Assembly: GCF_033546935.1 (NCBI RefSeq)
Contig: NZ_CP137854.1
Span: forward strand, 1,116,001-1,180,000
From: Xylophilus sp. GOD-11R
GTDB taxonomy: Bacteria; Pseudomonadota; Gammaproteobacteria; Burkholderiales; Burkholderiaceae_C
Reading direction: 5' to 3'
DNA: 64,000 nucleotides
The first letter of the stretch is position 1. Every line of letters begins with the position of its first letter. This document shows, piece by piece, positions 48,303-57,616 of the stretch. The position numbers and the translations under genes were made by a program. The notes below the pieces were generated by a model, which was given only the letters and a program-made list of their open reading frames with translations, did not search any database and had not been told where the DNA came from.

Positions 48303-51013
48303 CGGCCTTCCACCATCGCGCGCAGCTGCGCCGCCAGCACGTCCATCGCGAAGGGCTTGGTCAGCATGTCCATGCCGGGCTCCAGAAAGCCGCGCGCCTC
48401 GACGGTGTTCTCGGCATAACCGGTCATGAACAGCACCTTCAGCTCCGGCCGCAGCACACGCGCGGCGTCGGCCACCTGCCGGCCGTTGAGGCCGGGCAGG
48501 CCGATGTCGGTCACCAGCAGGTCGATGTGCTGGGGCGACTGCAGGATCGCCAGCCCACCCGGGCCGTCGGCCGCCTCCAGCGCGCAGTAGCCGAGTTCGT
48601 TCAGCACTTCCACGATCAGGCCGCGCACGACGGCCTCGTCTTCCACCACCAGCACCGTCTCGCCCCGGCGAGTGGCCGGCTCGGCGCCGGGCGGCGGCAG
48701 GTGTTCGTCGGCCTCGGCTCGACCCAGGTGCCGTGGCAGGAAAAGGCGGACGACGGTGCCTTGCGCCGGTTCGCTGTCGATGCGCACATGGCCGTCCGAC
48801 TGGCGGGCGAAGCCGTAGATCATCGACAGGCCCAGGCCGGTGCCCTGGCCGAGCGGCTTGGTGGTGAAGAAGGGATCGAAGGCCTTGGCCAGCACGTCGG
48901 GCGCCATGCCGGTGCCGGTGTCCTCGACCTGCACGCAGACGTATTCGCCGGCGGTCACGTCGTCGCGGGCAGCGGCGTAGAGCTCGTCGATCTGCGCATT
49001 GCTCGTGGCGATGGTGAGCAGCCCGCCGTCGGGCATGGCGTCGCGCGCGTTGATGCAGAGGTTGAGGATCGCGCTCTCGAGCTGGTTGCCGTCGCACAGG
49101 GTCGGCCAAAGCTCGTCCTGCAGGTCCAGTCGCAGGCCGATGCGCTCGCCGAGCGTGCGGCGCAGCAGCTCTTCCATGGAGCGCACCAGCGGATTGGCCT
49201 CGACCGTGCGCGGAGCCAGCGGCTGCCGCCGCGAAAAGGCCAGCAGCCGGTGGGTGAGGGCGGCGGCGCGGCGGGCCGACTGGATCGCGCCGTCGATGAA
49301 GCGCTGCAGGTCTTCCACCCGGCCGGCGCCGATGCGCCGGCGCACCACTTCCAGCGAACCGGTGATGCCCTGCAGCAGGTTGTTGAAGTCGTGTGCGATG
49401 CCGCCAGTGAGCTGGCCCACGGCTTCCATCTTCTGCGACTGGCGCAGTTGCTCGTGCGCACGTTCGAGCTCGCCGGTGCGTTCGGCCACGCGCTGCTGCA
49501 GCGTTTCGCGCGCGCGTTCGGCGGCCTGGAACAGCCGTGCGTTGTCGATCGCGATGGCCGCCTGCGAGGCCATGCCGATCGCGATGCGCTCGGCGCGCGC
49601 GGTGAAGCGGTCGGGCTGCGGATGCCCGAAGAACATGCCGCCGATGACCTCGCCCGATCGGGTGACGACCGGCACCGCCAGGTAGCTGCACACCGGCAGA
49701 TGGCCGGCGGGCATGCCGGTGTGCGGGCTGTTGCGGCCGTATCGCGGGTCGCGGGTGATGTCGCCCGAGCGGATCGCGCCCTTGCCCTCGAAGGTGGGGC
49801 CGAACAGTGCGGTGGCGCGCGGCATGGGAAAGTTGGCGAAGCTGGAGCGTTCCACACCCGAAAGCGCGTAGAGCGTGTAGCTCGCGCCCTGCTCGTCGAG
49901 CACGTTGTAGAAGAAGGCGCCGAAAGCAGCGTCGGTGAGCTCGCGGCAGGCATCGACCACGCGCTGGACCACGGTGTCGAGGTCGAGCTCGCCGGCCAGC
50001 ATCGCACCGGTGTGGTTGAGGGTTTCGAGCGCGCGGCTTTCCTCGCGCAGGGCTTCCTCGGCGCGGGCGCGTTCCACCGCGTCCCAGGTGCGCAGGGCGA
50101 CGTCTTCCACCAGCGCCACCTCGTCGGCATTCCAGGCGCGTGGCTGTGCATGGTTCACGTAGAGCACCGCGCGCAGCCGGCCGTCCTTCAGGAAGGGAAC
50201 GGCGATCTGGCCGCGGATCTGCATGGCCTCGATATGCGCCGGCGCGTTGCCCGGCTCGCGCGAGGCGTCTTCGAAGACGGCGGTGCGGCCCTTTCTGAGC
50301 AGGTCCACGTTGGCGGCGCCGAAGGTCTCCAGCGGATAACTGCCGGCGAGTGACGGCACATCGGCCACGGCGTCGATCTCGAGCACCACGGTCTGGCCGT
50401 CTTCGCGAATCTGCGCGTAGCCGACCCGGCTGCTGCCCAGATGCTCGCGCAGGCGGCGCACGGTTGCCGCCATGATGTCGCGCGGCGGCGCCGGCAGCCG
50501 CAGGGTGTCGACCACGCCCAGCAGGAAGGCCTGGCGCGAGGCGGCCGCGCGGTGGGCGGTGATGTCGATGGCGGTGCCGAGCGCGCGCACGCATACGCCG
50601 TCGGCATCGAACACGCCGCGCCCCTTGGCGGCCACCCAGCGGATGCGGCCGTCTTCCTTGCCGACGGTGCGGTATTCCACGTCGTAGGTGGCGCGCCGCG
50701 CCGGATCGACGGCGGAGGCGAAGGCTTCTGCCGTGCGGTCGCGGTCGTCGGGGTGAAGGCCGGCGTAGAAGTCGGACATGTCGCAGGGCACGCCCGGCGA
50801 GATGCCGAACATCGCCTTGGTGCGCGGCGGCCAGGTGAGCACGCGGGTGCGCAGGTCCAGGTCCCAGGTGCCGATTTCGGCGACCTCGATGGCCAGCAGC
50901 AGCGATTCGCGGCTGGCCTGCATCGCCGAAGCGATTTCGTCGAGAGAGGGCGTCATCGGCGTGGTGGCGGGAGCGCCGAGGGGGTCGGGACGGTCTGGCG
51001 GTGCCTGGGTCAT
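48299..51013 (-). CDS. Hybrid sensor histidine kinase (PAS-GAF-GAF-HisKA-HATPase-REC)
   Basis: 904 aa from ATG 51013. A PAS domain (about residues 35-150) is followed by two GAF-like domains (about 165-310 and 330-500), a coiled coil, then HisKA with the phospho-His in GGIAHDFNNLLQ (about 540), the ATPase N box LNLCINARDAM, G boxes DTGTGM and GTGLGLSM, and a C-terminal receiver with its Asp in LLVTDIGLPGLNG (about 834). No membrane helix is seen, so it is cytoplasmic. The domains suggest a ligand or light/redox sensor; the signal is unknown, and no response-regulator gene is adjacent. Divergent from the EamA gene. Confidence 0.92.
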   Translation of the reverse strand: MTQAPPDRPDPLGAPATTPMTPSLDEIASAMQASRESLLLAIEVAEIGTWDLDLRTRVLTWPPRTKAMFGISPGVPCDMSDFYAGLHPDDRDRTAEAFASAVDPARRATYDVEYRTVGKEDGRIRWVAAKGRGVFDADGVCVRALGTAIDITAHRAAASRQAFLLGVVDTLRLPAPPRDIMAATVRRLREHLGSSRVGYAQIREDGQTVVLEIDAVADVPSLAGSYPLETFGAANVDLLRKGRTAVFEDASREPGNAPAHIEAMQIRGQIAVPFLKDGRLRAVLYVNHAQPRAWNADEVALVEDVALRTWDAVERARAEEALREESRALETLNHTGAMLAGELDLDTVVQRVVDACRELTDAAFGAFFYNVLDEQGASYTLYALSGVERSSFANFPMPRATALFGPTFEGKGAIRSGDITRDPRYGRNSPHTGMPAGHLPVCSYLAVPVVTRSGEVIGGMFFGHPQPDRFTARAERIAIGMASQAAIAIDNARLFQAAERARETLQQRVAERTGELERAHEQLRQSQKMEAVGQLTGGIAHDFNNLLQGITGSLEVVRRRIGAGRVEDLQRFIDGAIQSARRAAALTHRLLAFSRRQPLAPRTVEANPLVRSMEELLRRTLGERIGLRLDLQDELWPTLCDGNQLESAILNLCINARDAMPDGGLLTIATSNAQIDELYAAARDDVTAGEYVCVQVEDTGTGMAPDVLAKAFDPFFTTKPLGQGTGLGLSMIYGFARQSDGHVRIDSEPAQGTVVRLFLPRHLGRAEADEHLPPPGAEPATRRGETVLVVEDEAVVRGLIVEVLNELGYCALEAADGPGGLAILQSPQHIDLLVTDIGLPGLNGRQVADAARVLRPELKVLFMTGYAENTVEARGFLEPGMDMLTKPFAMDVLAAQLRAMVEGR

Positions 51014-51106
51014 GAGTAGCCGGAAAGCGGGATGGGGCGAAACGCGTCGATCTGCAATGGTAGCTTCGCGGTGTCGCCCGCTTTTCCCAACGCTTTTTTC
51101 ACCGCC

Positions 51107-52027
51107 ATGCAGCTCGACGCCGCTTCCTGGGCCTGGATCCCGATCACGCTCGCCGCCGCGCTCGGCCAGACCTTCCGCAACGCCGCGCAGCGCACCCTCA
51201 CCGCGACCGCCGGCACGCTGGCCGCCACGCTGGTGCGTTTTCTCTACGGCCTGCCGGTGGCGCTGGCCTGGCTGGCGCTGGTGCGATGGGGATGGGGCGG
51301 TGCTTTGTCGCAGGGCGCCGCGCCGGCGTTCGGCTGGGGCTACGCCGGCTGGCTGGTGGTGGCGGCGCTGGCCCAGCTCGCCGCGACGGCGCTGCTGCTG
51401 CTGGCCATGGCGAGCCGCAATTTCATCGTGGCGGTGACCTGGTCCAAGACCGAGGTGCTGCAGGTGGCGCTGTTCTCGGCGGTCTTCCTGCAGGAGCTGC
51501 CCGGGCCGGTGCTGCTGGCGGGCATGGTGGCGGCCACCGTCGGCGTGGTGCTGCTGTCGCCCGCCGCATCGGGCTCGGGTGGCCCGGGCGGCCGGGCGGT
51601 CGTCTACGGATTGGCGTCGGGCGCCTGCTTCGCGATGGCCTCGATCGGCTATCGCGGCGCCTCGCTGCAACTGCAGGGCGTTTCGCCCTGGCTCGCCGGC
51701 GCCTGGAACGTGGCCTGGGCCCAGGGCCTGCAGACGCTACTGCTCGGCGGCTGGCTGGCGATGCGCGCCCCGGCGTCGCTGGGGGTGGTGCTGCGGTCGT
51801 GGCGGCTGTCCAGCGCGGCGGGCTCGGCGGGGGCGTTCGCGTCGATCTGCTGGCTGACCGCCACGGCGATGCGGCCGGCGACCGAGGTGCGCACGCTCGG
51901 CCTGGTCGAGGTGATCTTCAGCTACCTCGTGTCGCAGCGGCTGTTCGCCGAGTCGCTGTCGATGCGCGAAAAGCTCGGCATGGGCCTGGTTGGCGTCGGC
52001 CTGGTAGTGGCCTGCGCGCGTCTGTGA
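51107..52027 (+). CDS. EamA/DMT-family transporter
   Basis: 306 aa with ten hydrophobic segments in two EamA-like halves. The ATG at 51107 starts MQLDAASWAWIP; the frame is open from 51032 but that part overlaps the promoter of the divergent kinase. RNFIVAVTWSKTEVLQVALF and VEVIFSYLVSQRLFAESLS are typical of the fourth and ninth helix areas. Substrate unknown; amino-acid or metabolite export is usual for the family. Confidence 0.85.
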   Translation: MQLDAASWAWIPITLAAALGQTFRNAAQRTLTATAGTLAATLVRFLYGLPVALAWLALVRWGWGGALSQGAAPAFGWGYAGWLVVAALAQLAATALLLLAMASRNFIVAVTWSKTEVLQVALFSAVFLQELPGPVLLAGMVAATVGVVLLSPAASGSGGPGGRAVVYGLASGACFAMASIGYRGASLQLQGVSPWLAGAWNVAWAQGLQTLLLGGWLAMRAPASLGVVLRSWRLSSAAGSAGAFASICWLTATAMRPATEVRTLGLVEVIFSYLVSQRLFAESLSMREKLGMGLVGVGLVVACARL

Positions 52028-52132
52028 GCCGCACTGAAACCATCAGATTTGTTCAGGGGTTACCCTAGGTGGCTGCCGCCGCCACGCGCGCGGGCAGCGA
52101 CGACTCCTAAAAACCGACAACAACAGGACAAC

Positions 52133-53446
52133 ATGAGTTCTTCTGCACCCGCCACGCCGGCGCATCGTCCCTACACGCCCAAGGAAGTCCGCGAACGTGT
52201 CTTCGCCATCGTCGCCGCATCGTCCGGCAACCTGGTCGAATGGTTCGACTTCTACGTCTACGCCTTCAGCGCGATCTACTTCGCCGCTTCCTTCTTCCCC
52301 AAGGCCGACCCCACGGTGCAGCTGCTGAGCACCGCCGGCGTGTTTGCGGCGGGCTTTCTGATGCGGCCGATCGGTGGCTGGCTGTTCGGCCTCATCGGCG
52401 ACAAGTACGGTCGCAAGCCCTCCATGGTGATCTCGGTCGTGATGATGGGTGGCGGCTCGCTGCTCATCGCCTGCCTGCCCACCTACAACAGCATCGGCGT
52501 CGCGGCCCCGGCGCTGCTGCTGCTGGCGCGTCTGCTGCAAGGCCTGTCGGTCGGCGGCGAATACGGCGCCTCGGCCACCTATATGAGCGAGGTCGCGCTG
52601 CGCGGCCGTCGCGGCTTCTTCGCCTCGTTCCAGTACGTCACGCTGATCGGCGGCCAGCTGCTCGCGGCGCTGGTCATCGTGGTCATGCAGTTTTTCCTGG
52701 ACGACGCCGAGCTCCACGCCTGGGGCTGGCGCGTGCCTTTCGTGATCGGCGCGGTCACCGCGGTGGTCGCCATGCTGCTGCGGCGCTCGCTGCGCGAAAC
52801 CTCCACCGCAGAGACCCGCGCCAACAAGGAAGCCGGCAGCCTGGGTGCGCTGTTGCGCAACCACCTGCCGGCGTTCCTCACGGTGCTGGGCTACACGGCC
52901 GGCGGCTCGCTGATCTTCTACACCTTCACCACCTACATGCAGAAGTACCTGGTGAACTCGGCCGGCATGTCGGCTCGCACGTCCACCGAAATCATGACCT
53001 GCGCGCTGTTCTGCTACATGCTCATGCAGCCGCTGTTCGGCGCGCTCGCCGACCGCATCGGCCGGCGCGCTTCCATGATGCTGTTCGGCGCCCTGGGCAC
53101 GCTGGCCACCGTGCCGATCCTGCTGGCGCTGCAATCGGTCAAAAGTCCGTACGCGGCCTTCGGCCTGATCGTGCTGGCGCTGGCCATCGTGAGTTTCTAC
53201 ACCTCGATCAGCGGCCTGGTGAAGGCCGAGATGTTCCCGCCGCAGGTGCGCGCGCTGGGCGTGGGTTTCGCCTACGCCATCGCCAACGCGGTGTTCGGCG
53301 GCACGGCCGAATACGTGGCGCTCTACCTGAAAGACATCGACATGCAGCAGAGCTTCTACTGGTATGTGACGGTGATGATGGCCATCGCCTTCCTGGTCAG
53401 CCTGCGCCTGCCCAAGCAGCCAGACTACCTGCACCACGACCACTGA
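52133..53446 (+). CDS. MFS metabolite:H+ symporter, alpha-ketoglutarate permease-like
   Basis: 437 aa, twelve helices, starting [14 protein letters not shown]. Signatures of the KgtP/ProP metabolite symporters are clear: [16 protein letters not shown] in helix 1, [11 protein letters not shown] in loop 2-3 and [21 protein letters not shown] in helix 4. It would import a di- or tricarboxylate, plausibly 2-oxoglutarate or a dicarboxylate. The frame is open 28 codons further upstream without a ribosome site. No helper gene adjoins it. Confidence 0.9.
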   Translation: MSSSAPATPAHRPYTPKEVRERVFAIVAASSGNLVEWFDFYVYAFSAIYFAASFFPKADPTVQLLSTAGVFAAGFLMRPIGGWLFGLIGDKYGRKPSMVISVVMMGGGSLLIACLPTYNSIGVAAPALLLLARLLQGLSVGGEYGASATYMSEVALRGRRGFFASFQYVTLIGGQLLAALVIVVMQFFLDDAELHAWGWRVPFVIGAVTAVVAMLLRRSLRETSTAETRANKEAGSLGALLRNHLPAFLTVLGYTAGGSLIFYTFTTYMQKYLVNSAGMSARTSTEIMTCALFCYMLMQPLFGALADRIGRRASMMLFGALGTLATVPILLALQSVKSPYAAFGLIVLALAIVSFYTSISGLVKAEMFPPQVRALGVGFAYAIANAVFGGTAEYVALYLKDIDMQQSFYWYVTVMMAIAFLVSLRLPKQPDYLHHDH

Positions 53447-53510
53447 CCCGTACGGCCGGCAAAAGGTGCTGGCTATACTCGTCCGGGTCGATTCTCGCCA
53501 AGGTTTACTG

Positions 53511-54920
53511 ATGATTCCTGTCATTCTGTCGGGTGGGTCCGGCACCCGCCTTTGGCCGCTCTCGCGGTCGTCCTACCCCAAGCAATTCATCGGCGTCACC
53601 GAAGAGCGGACCATGTTCCAGCTCACGCTGGCACGGCTGGCCGGCCTGCCTGACGTGCAGGCCCCGCTGGTGGTCGGCAACGAGAATCATCGTTTCATCC
53701 TCGGCGAACAACTCCACGCGGTGGGCGTCAAGCCGCACGCGATCCTGCTGGAGCCGGTCGGGCGCAATACCGCGCCGGCCATCGCGGCCGCTGCGGCCGC
53801 CGCCAGCGCGCAGGGCGCCGATCCGCTGCTGCTGGTGCTGGCCGCCGACCATGTCATCGCCGATACGCCGGCTTTCCACCAGGCGATTGCCGCGGGTGTC
53901 GCGGCGGCTGAGGCCGGCGCGCTGGTCACCTTCGGCATCGTGCCGACCGCGCCCGAAACCGGCTATGGCTACATCCAGGTGGCCGACCGCGTGGAAGGCA
54001 TCTCGGCCGTCGCCGTCAGCGCTTTCGTGGAGAAGCCGGACCTGGAAACCGCCCGTCGTTATCTGGCCGACGGCCGTCATCTCTGGAACAGCGGCATGTT
54101 CCTGTTCAAGGCTTCGGTGCTGCTGGCCGAGCTGGAGCGCTTCAGCCCGGCGGTGGTCAAGGCCGCGCGCGAATCGGTGGCCCAGGCCAGGTCCGACCTC
54201 GACTTCATCCGGCTCGACAAGGAAGCTTTCTCCGCATCGCCGGAAGACTCCATCGACTACGCCGTGATGGAGAAGTCGGACAAGGTGAAGGTGGTGCCGC
54301 TTTCGGCCGGCTGGAGCGACGTCGGTGCCTGGGGCGCCGTCTGGGACGTGGCCACCAAGGATGCGGAGGGCAACGCGGCGCGAGGCGACGTGTGGCTGCA
54401 GGGCGTGAAGAACAGCTACGTGCGCGCCGACCACCGTCTGGTCGCCGCCATCGGCCTCGACAACGTGATGATCGTCGAGACCTCCGACGCGGTGCTGGTC
54501 GCTTCCAAGGAATCCGTCCAGGAGGTCAAGAAGATCGTCGATCGGCTCAAAGCCGCCAAACGCCCCGAGGCGGCGCTGCACCGCGAGGTGTTCCGGCCGT
54601 GGGGCTCTTATGACTCCATCGACCACGCCGAGCGCTATCAGGTCAAGCGCATCACGGTGAACCCGGGGCAGAAGCTGTCGGTGCAGATGCACCACCACCG
54701 CGCCGAGCATTGGGTGGTGGTGTCCGGCACCGCCAAGGTGTGGCTGGGCGACAAGGAAGTGCTGCTCACCGAGAACCAGTCGACCTATATCCCGGTCGGC
54801 GTGGTCCATGCGCTGGAAAACCCCGGCAAGATCCCGCTCGAGCTGATCGAGGTGCAGTCGGGCGCCTACCTGGGCGAAGACGACATCGTGCGTTTCGAAG
54901 ACCGTTACGGCCGGGCCTGA
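53511..54920 (+). CDS. cpsB: Mannose-1-phosphate guanylyltransferase / mannose-6-phosphate isomerase
   Basis: 469 aa, two domains. The N-terminal guanylyltransferase has the nucleotide loop LSGGSGTRLWPLSRSSYPKQF and the FVEKP motif; the C-terminal cupin-type isomerase has WGSYDSI and GQKLSVQMHHHRAEHW with metal-binding His residues. It makes GDP-mannose for exopolysaccharide or LPS. Also called manC, algA or xanB in other species. Start ATG 53511 is chosen; TATACT at 53474-53479 could be its -10 box. It overlaps the next gene's 3' end by 16 bases. Confidence 0.95.
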   Translation: MIPVILSGGSGTRLWPLSRSSYPKQFIGVTEERTMFQLTLARLAGLPDVQAPLVVGNENHRFILGEQLHAVGVKPHAILLEPVGRNTAPAIAAAAAAASAQGADPLLLVLAADHVIADTPAFHQAIAAGVAAAEAGALVTFGIVPTAPETGYGYIQVADRVEGISAVAVSAFVEKPDLETARRYLADGRHLWNSGMFLFKASVLLAELERFSPAVVKAARESVAQARSDLDFIRLDKEAFSASPEDSIDYAVMEKSDKVKVVPLSAGWSDVGAWGAVWDVATKDAEGNAARGDVWLQGVKNSYVRADHRLVAAIGLDNVMIVETSDAVLVASKESVQEVKKIVDRLKAAKRPEAALHREVFRPWGSYDSIDHAERYQVKRITVNPGQKLSVQMHHHRAEHWVVVSGTAKVWLGDKEVLLTENQSTYIPVGVVHALENPGKIPLELIEVQSGAYLGEDDIVRFEDRYGRA

Positions 54921-56110
54921 CCAGCCCGCTGTAGCGGCAGGCGCCACAGTTCGTAGCGTTCGTCCCCGTTTTTCACCGCACCGGCGAAATGCTGGTCGAG
55001 TTTGCTCGCGGTGAACACCAGATCGCCGTTCGGGTGGATGGCGACCGTATCGGGCCAGTGCACGCCATCGCTCGAAGCCAGCCGCGCCATCGCGGCGGTG
55101 GTGGGGTCGTAACGAACGATGCCGTTGTGGGTCACGTCGGTGATGTAGAGAGCGCCGGCAGCGTCGGTGACGATGCCGTCGGTGTTGCCGCCCACGTCGC
55201 CGAGATCGCGGACATGCGCGGCGATGGCCCCGGTGCCCGTTTGCGGATCGCGCAGCAGTGCGGTCGGCACCGAATACACATGCGTCCCGGTCGTCACCGA
55301 CCAGTACAGCACCGCCGCGTCGGGTGACAGGGCGATGCCGTTGATGCCCAGCATCATCGGATGGCCGGGCCACACGTCGCGGCCGTGGGCGACCACCTGC
55401 ACGCCCGGCCGGGGCATCAGGCTCGGGTGGCGATCGAGCACGCGCCAGCTTCGCCCGCTGGCGAAATCGACCACGATCAGGCCGGCGGCGTTGTCGGGCG
55501 CACTGCGCAAGCCGCTGTCCGAAAGGTAGGCGACACGCCGGTGTTCATCGACGGCGATGTCGTTGAGAAAGCTGGCTTTGCGGTCGGCCACGCCGTCCAG
55601 CGGGATGCATTTCACGACCCGGCCCGAGGCGAGGTCCAGCACGAGCACTTTCTGCGCGCCCGGCGGAGACTCCTGCTCGGCCGCCACGAAGCCCAGGTCG
55701 AGCGCCCAGAGCCAGCCGTTGCGGCGGTCGACATGAAAGCCCAGTACGTTGCGCAGGCTGGTCTGGACCGGCGCCGTGATGTCGTTCGCCCGCAGGGACG
55801 GAAAAGCCGTCAGCCGCGCCGGCCCGGTGCGGCCGCCGGTATCCAGGCGACTGATCGTGGCGGGGGCACCGTCGGAAAGCAGACGCGGCGTACTGACGTA
55901 GGCGGCACCCTGGCCGTCGAAGTGGATGCCGGCGATGGGCGCCTTCACCGATCCGGCAAAAGCCACCGGGTCGGCCCCGTTCGGGGCCTGTTCCCAGCTC
56001 ACGCCGGCATAGCTGCGCCAGCGCTCGAGCGCTGGCTGGTCGTCGGCATGGGCGGCCAGGCCGAATGCCGTGAGTGTCATGGCGGCGAGGTGCTTCGAAA
56101 TGGATGACAT
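54905..56110 (-). CDS. Exported MRJP/Yellow-like beta-propeller protein
   Basis: 401 aa with a signal peptide (LAAMTLTAFGLAAHAD) after ATG 56110. The mature protein is a six-bladed propeller: GIHFDGQGAAYVSTPRL, WALDLGF, LNDIAVDEHRRVAYLSDSG, GINGIALSPDAAVLYWSV and DGIVTDAAGALYITDV are the blade motifs, matching the major royal jelly/Yellow family and related SMP-30-type propellers. Bacterial members are secreted, with unknown or lactonase-like roles. A LysR gene is divergent, 95 bases away, and probably controls it. Confidence 0.88.
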   Translation of the reverse strand: MSSISKHLAAMTLTAFGLAAHADDQPALERWRSYAGVSWEQAPNGADPVAFAGSVKAPIAGIHFDGQGAAYVSTPRLLSDGAPATISRLDTGGRTGPARLTAFPSLRANDITAPVQTSLRNVLGFHVDRRNGWLWALDLGFVAAEQESPPGAQKVLVLDLASGRVVKCIPLDGVADRKASFLNDIAVDEHRRVAYLSDSGLRSAPDNAAGLIVVDFASGRSWRVLDRHPSLMPRPGVQVVAHGRDVWPGHPMMLGINGIALSPDAAVLYWSVTTGTHVYSVPTALLRDPQTGTGAIAAHVRDLGDVGGNTDGIVTDAAGALYITDVTHNGIVRYDPTTAAMARLASSDGVHWPDTVAIHPNGDLVFTASKLDQHFAGAVKNGDERYELWRLPLQRAGQARP

Positions 56111-56205
56111 CGGACTCTTTTCAGCAATCAAAACACCACTCTATTCATGAGCATCGAGGCTATAAACAGTCGAGCGAGACAATCATTCGTACATCAAAAG
56201 CCAAG

Positions 56206-57114
56206 ATGAGCCGACGATTCGATCACCTGGGCGACGTGGAAACCTTCATCACGGTGGTCGACAAAGGTTCGCTCACTGCGGCTGCGATCGCACTGGCGAC
56301 CACGGCGTCGGTACTCAGCCGGGCGATCAGTCGCCTGGAAACCCGCCTGGGCGCGCAGCTGCTGCGCCGCACCACGCGGCGGCTGAGCCTCACCGAGCCG
56401 GGTCGGCTGTACCTCGAGCAGGCGCGGCAGGCTTTCGTGCTGATCGAAGACGCGGAGCGCGGCATGCGAGGCACCGCCGGAGAGCTGGCCGGGCGCGTGC
56501 GGCTGAGCGTGCCCACCACCTATGGGCACCATCGCCTGCCGTCGTTGCTCAGCCGCTTTTCACAGCGCTATCCGAAGGTCGGCATCGACTTGAGCATCAC
56601 CAACCGGAACGTCGATCTGGCGGCCGAAGGCTACGACCTCGCGATCCGGCTCGGCCCCTTGCCCGACAGCCGCCTGGTGTCACGCCACCTGGAGGATGTG
56701 GCCCTGTGCCTGCTGGCCGCGCCCGCCTATGGGGCCCTTGCCGGCATGCCGACCGACATCGAGGCGCTGGCCCGGCACGCCTGCCTGCCGTTCGTCATGC
56801 CCAGCACCGGACGCATCTCACCGTGGATGCTGCGCGACGACAAGGGAAAGGACATCGACTGGGCGCCGCAGGCCGGCGTGCGCTTGAGCGACGACGTGCT
56901 GGGTGTCGTCTCCCTGGCGTTGGCAGGCCTGGGTATCTGCCAGACCTTCGATTTCATCGGCCGCGACCTCATCGCGCAGGGCCGAGCGGTGGAGGTGCTG
57001 CCCCAGGCGCGGGGGCGCTCCCGACCGATCTCGGTGATCTACGCACCGCACCGGCAACTGTCCGCCGCCGCGCGGGCCTTGATCGATTTCCTGGTCGACC
57101 CCAACGCCGACTGA
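56206..57114 (+). CDS. LysR-family regulator divergent from the MRJP-like gene
   Basis: 302 aa. Start ATG 56206 gives MSRRFDHLGDVETFITVV; the frame is open 44 codons further, but this overlaps the upstream gene's start. Standard LysR helix-turn-helix (GSLTAAAIALATTASVLSRAISRLE) and effector domain with VDLAAEGYDLAIRLGPLPDS, the CrgA-type subgroup. The adjacent exported propeller gene is its likely target. Ligand unknown. Followed by a strong terminator. Confidence 0.92.
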   Translation: MSRRFDHLGDVETFITVVDKGSLTAAAIALATTASVLSRAISRLETRLGAQLLRRTTRRLSLTEPGRLYLEQARQAFVLIEDAERGMRGTAGELAGRVRLSVPTTYGHHRLPSLLSRFSQRYPKVGIDLSITNRNVDLAAEGYDLAIRLGPLPDSRLVSRHLEDVALCLLAAPAYGALAGMPTDIEALARHACLPFVMPSTGRISPWMLRDDKGKDIDWAPQAGVRLSDDVLGVVSLALAGLGICQTFDFIGRDLIAQGRAVEVLPQARGRSRPISVIYAPHRQLSAAARALIDFLVDPNAD

Positions 57115-57125
57115 CGCAGCCAAAT

Positions 57126-57161
57126 AAAAAGCCCCATGCAGCAATGCAGGGGGCTTTTTTT
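57126..57161 (+). terminator. Rho-independent terminator after the LysR gene
   Basis: AAAAAGCCCC-A-TGCA pairs with TGCA-G-GGGGCTTTTT (one mismatch) across GCAA, ending in a T run. It lies 12 bases after the LysR stop and ends just before the insertion sequence. Confidence 0.85.
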
Positions 57162-57168
57162 GATTGAC

Positions 57169-57195
57169 TGACCCGTCCTGCCCAGCGTTGACACC
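57169..57195 (+). repeat. IS left terminal inverted repeat
   Basis: TGACCCGTCCTG, six bases, GTTGACACC: 21 of 27 positions are in two blocks identical to the inverted right end. Confidence 0.85.
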
Positions 57196-57221
57196 TCGAC
57201 CTTGCAGAAAGGGCATGTGTC

Positions 57222-57614
57222 ATGGAATCAGGGATCAAGCGCACGCAGCGTGACTACACGCTGGCTTTTAAGCTGGCAGTTGTCGCGCAGGTAGAAAAAG
57301 GCGAGTTGACATACAAGCAGGCTCAGATGCGGTACGGCATTCAGGGCCGCAGCACGGTGCTGGTGTGGTTGCGCAAGCATGGTCGCCAGAGTTGGGGCGT
57401 GGCGGCATCATCGGCAGCCATGCCGTTAAACAAGACCGCCTCATCGCTCACACCCGAGCAGCAGATCAAAGCCTTGCAGGTCCAGCTCCGGCTGGCTCAG
57501 GAGAAGGCGCAGCTCTTTGAAGCCGTGGTCGACGTGCTCAAGAAGGACTACGGGGTGCGCATCGTAAAAAAGCCTTTGGGCAAGTCCTCGCGCAAAAGCT
57601 CGTCCAAGGACTGA
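57222..57614 (+). CDS. IS3-family transposase OrfA
   Basis: 130 aa helix-turn-helix protein (TLAFKLAVVAQVEKGELTYKQAQ, RYGIQGRSTVLVWLRK) with a leucine-zipper-like part (LQVQLRLAQEKAQLFEAVVDVLK). It binds the IS ends. Near the end, A-AAA-AAG at 57566-57572 is in the phase needed for a -1 shift into orfB. Confidence 0.92.
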   Translation: MESGIKRTQRDYTLAFKLAVVAQVEKGELTYKQAQMRYGIQGRSTVLVWLRKHGRQSWGVAASSAAMPLNKTASSLTPEQQIKALQVQLRLAQEKAQLFEAVVDVLKKDYGVRIVKKPLGKSSRKSSSKD

Positions 57615-57616
57615 GC

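Noticed and set aside
48303..50594. Upstream part of the 931-codon minus-strand frame of the small exported protein
   Set aside because: It overlaps the histidine kinase in a different frame and is Arg/Pro-rich; only the last 167 codons are a gene.
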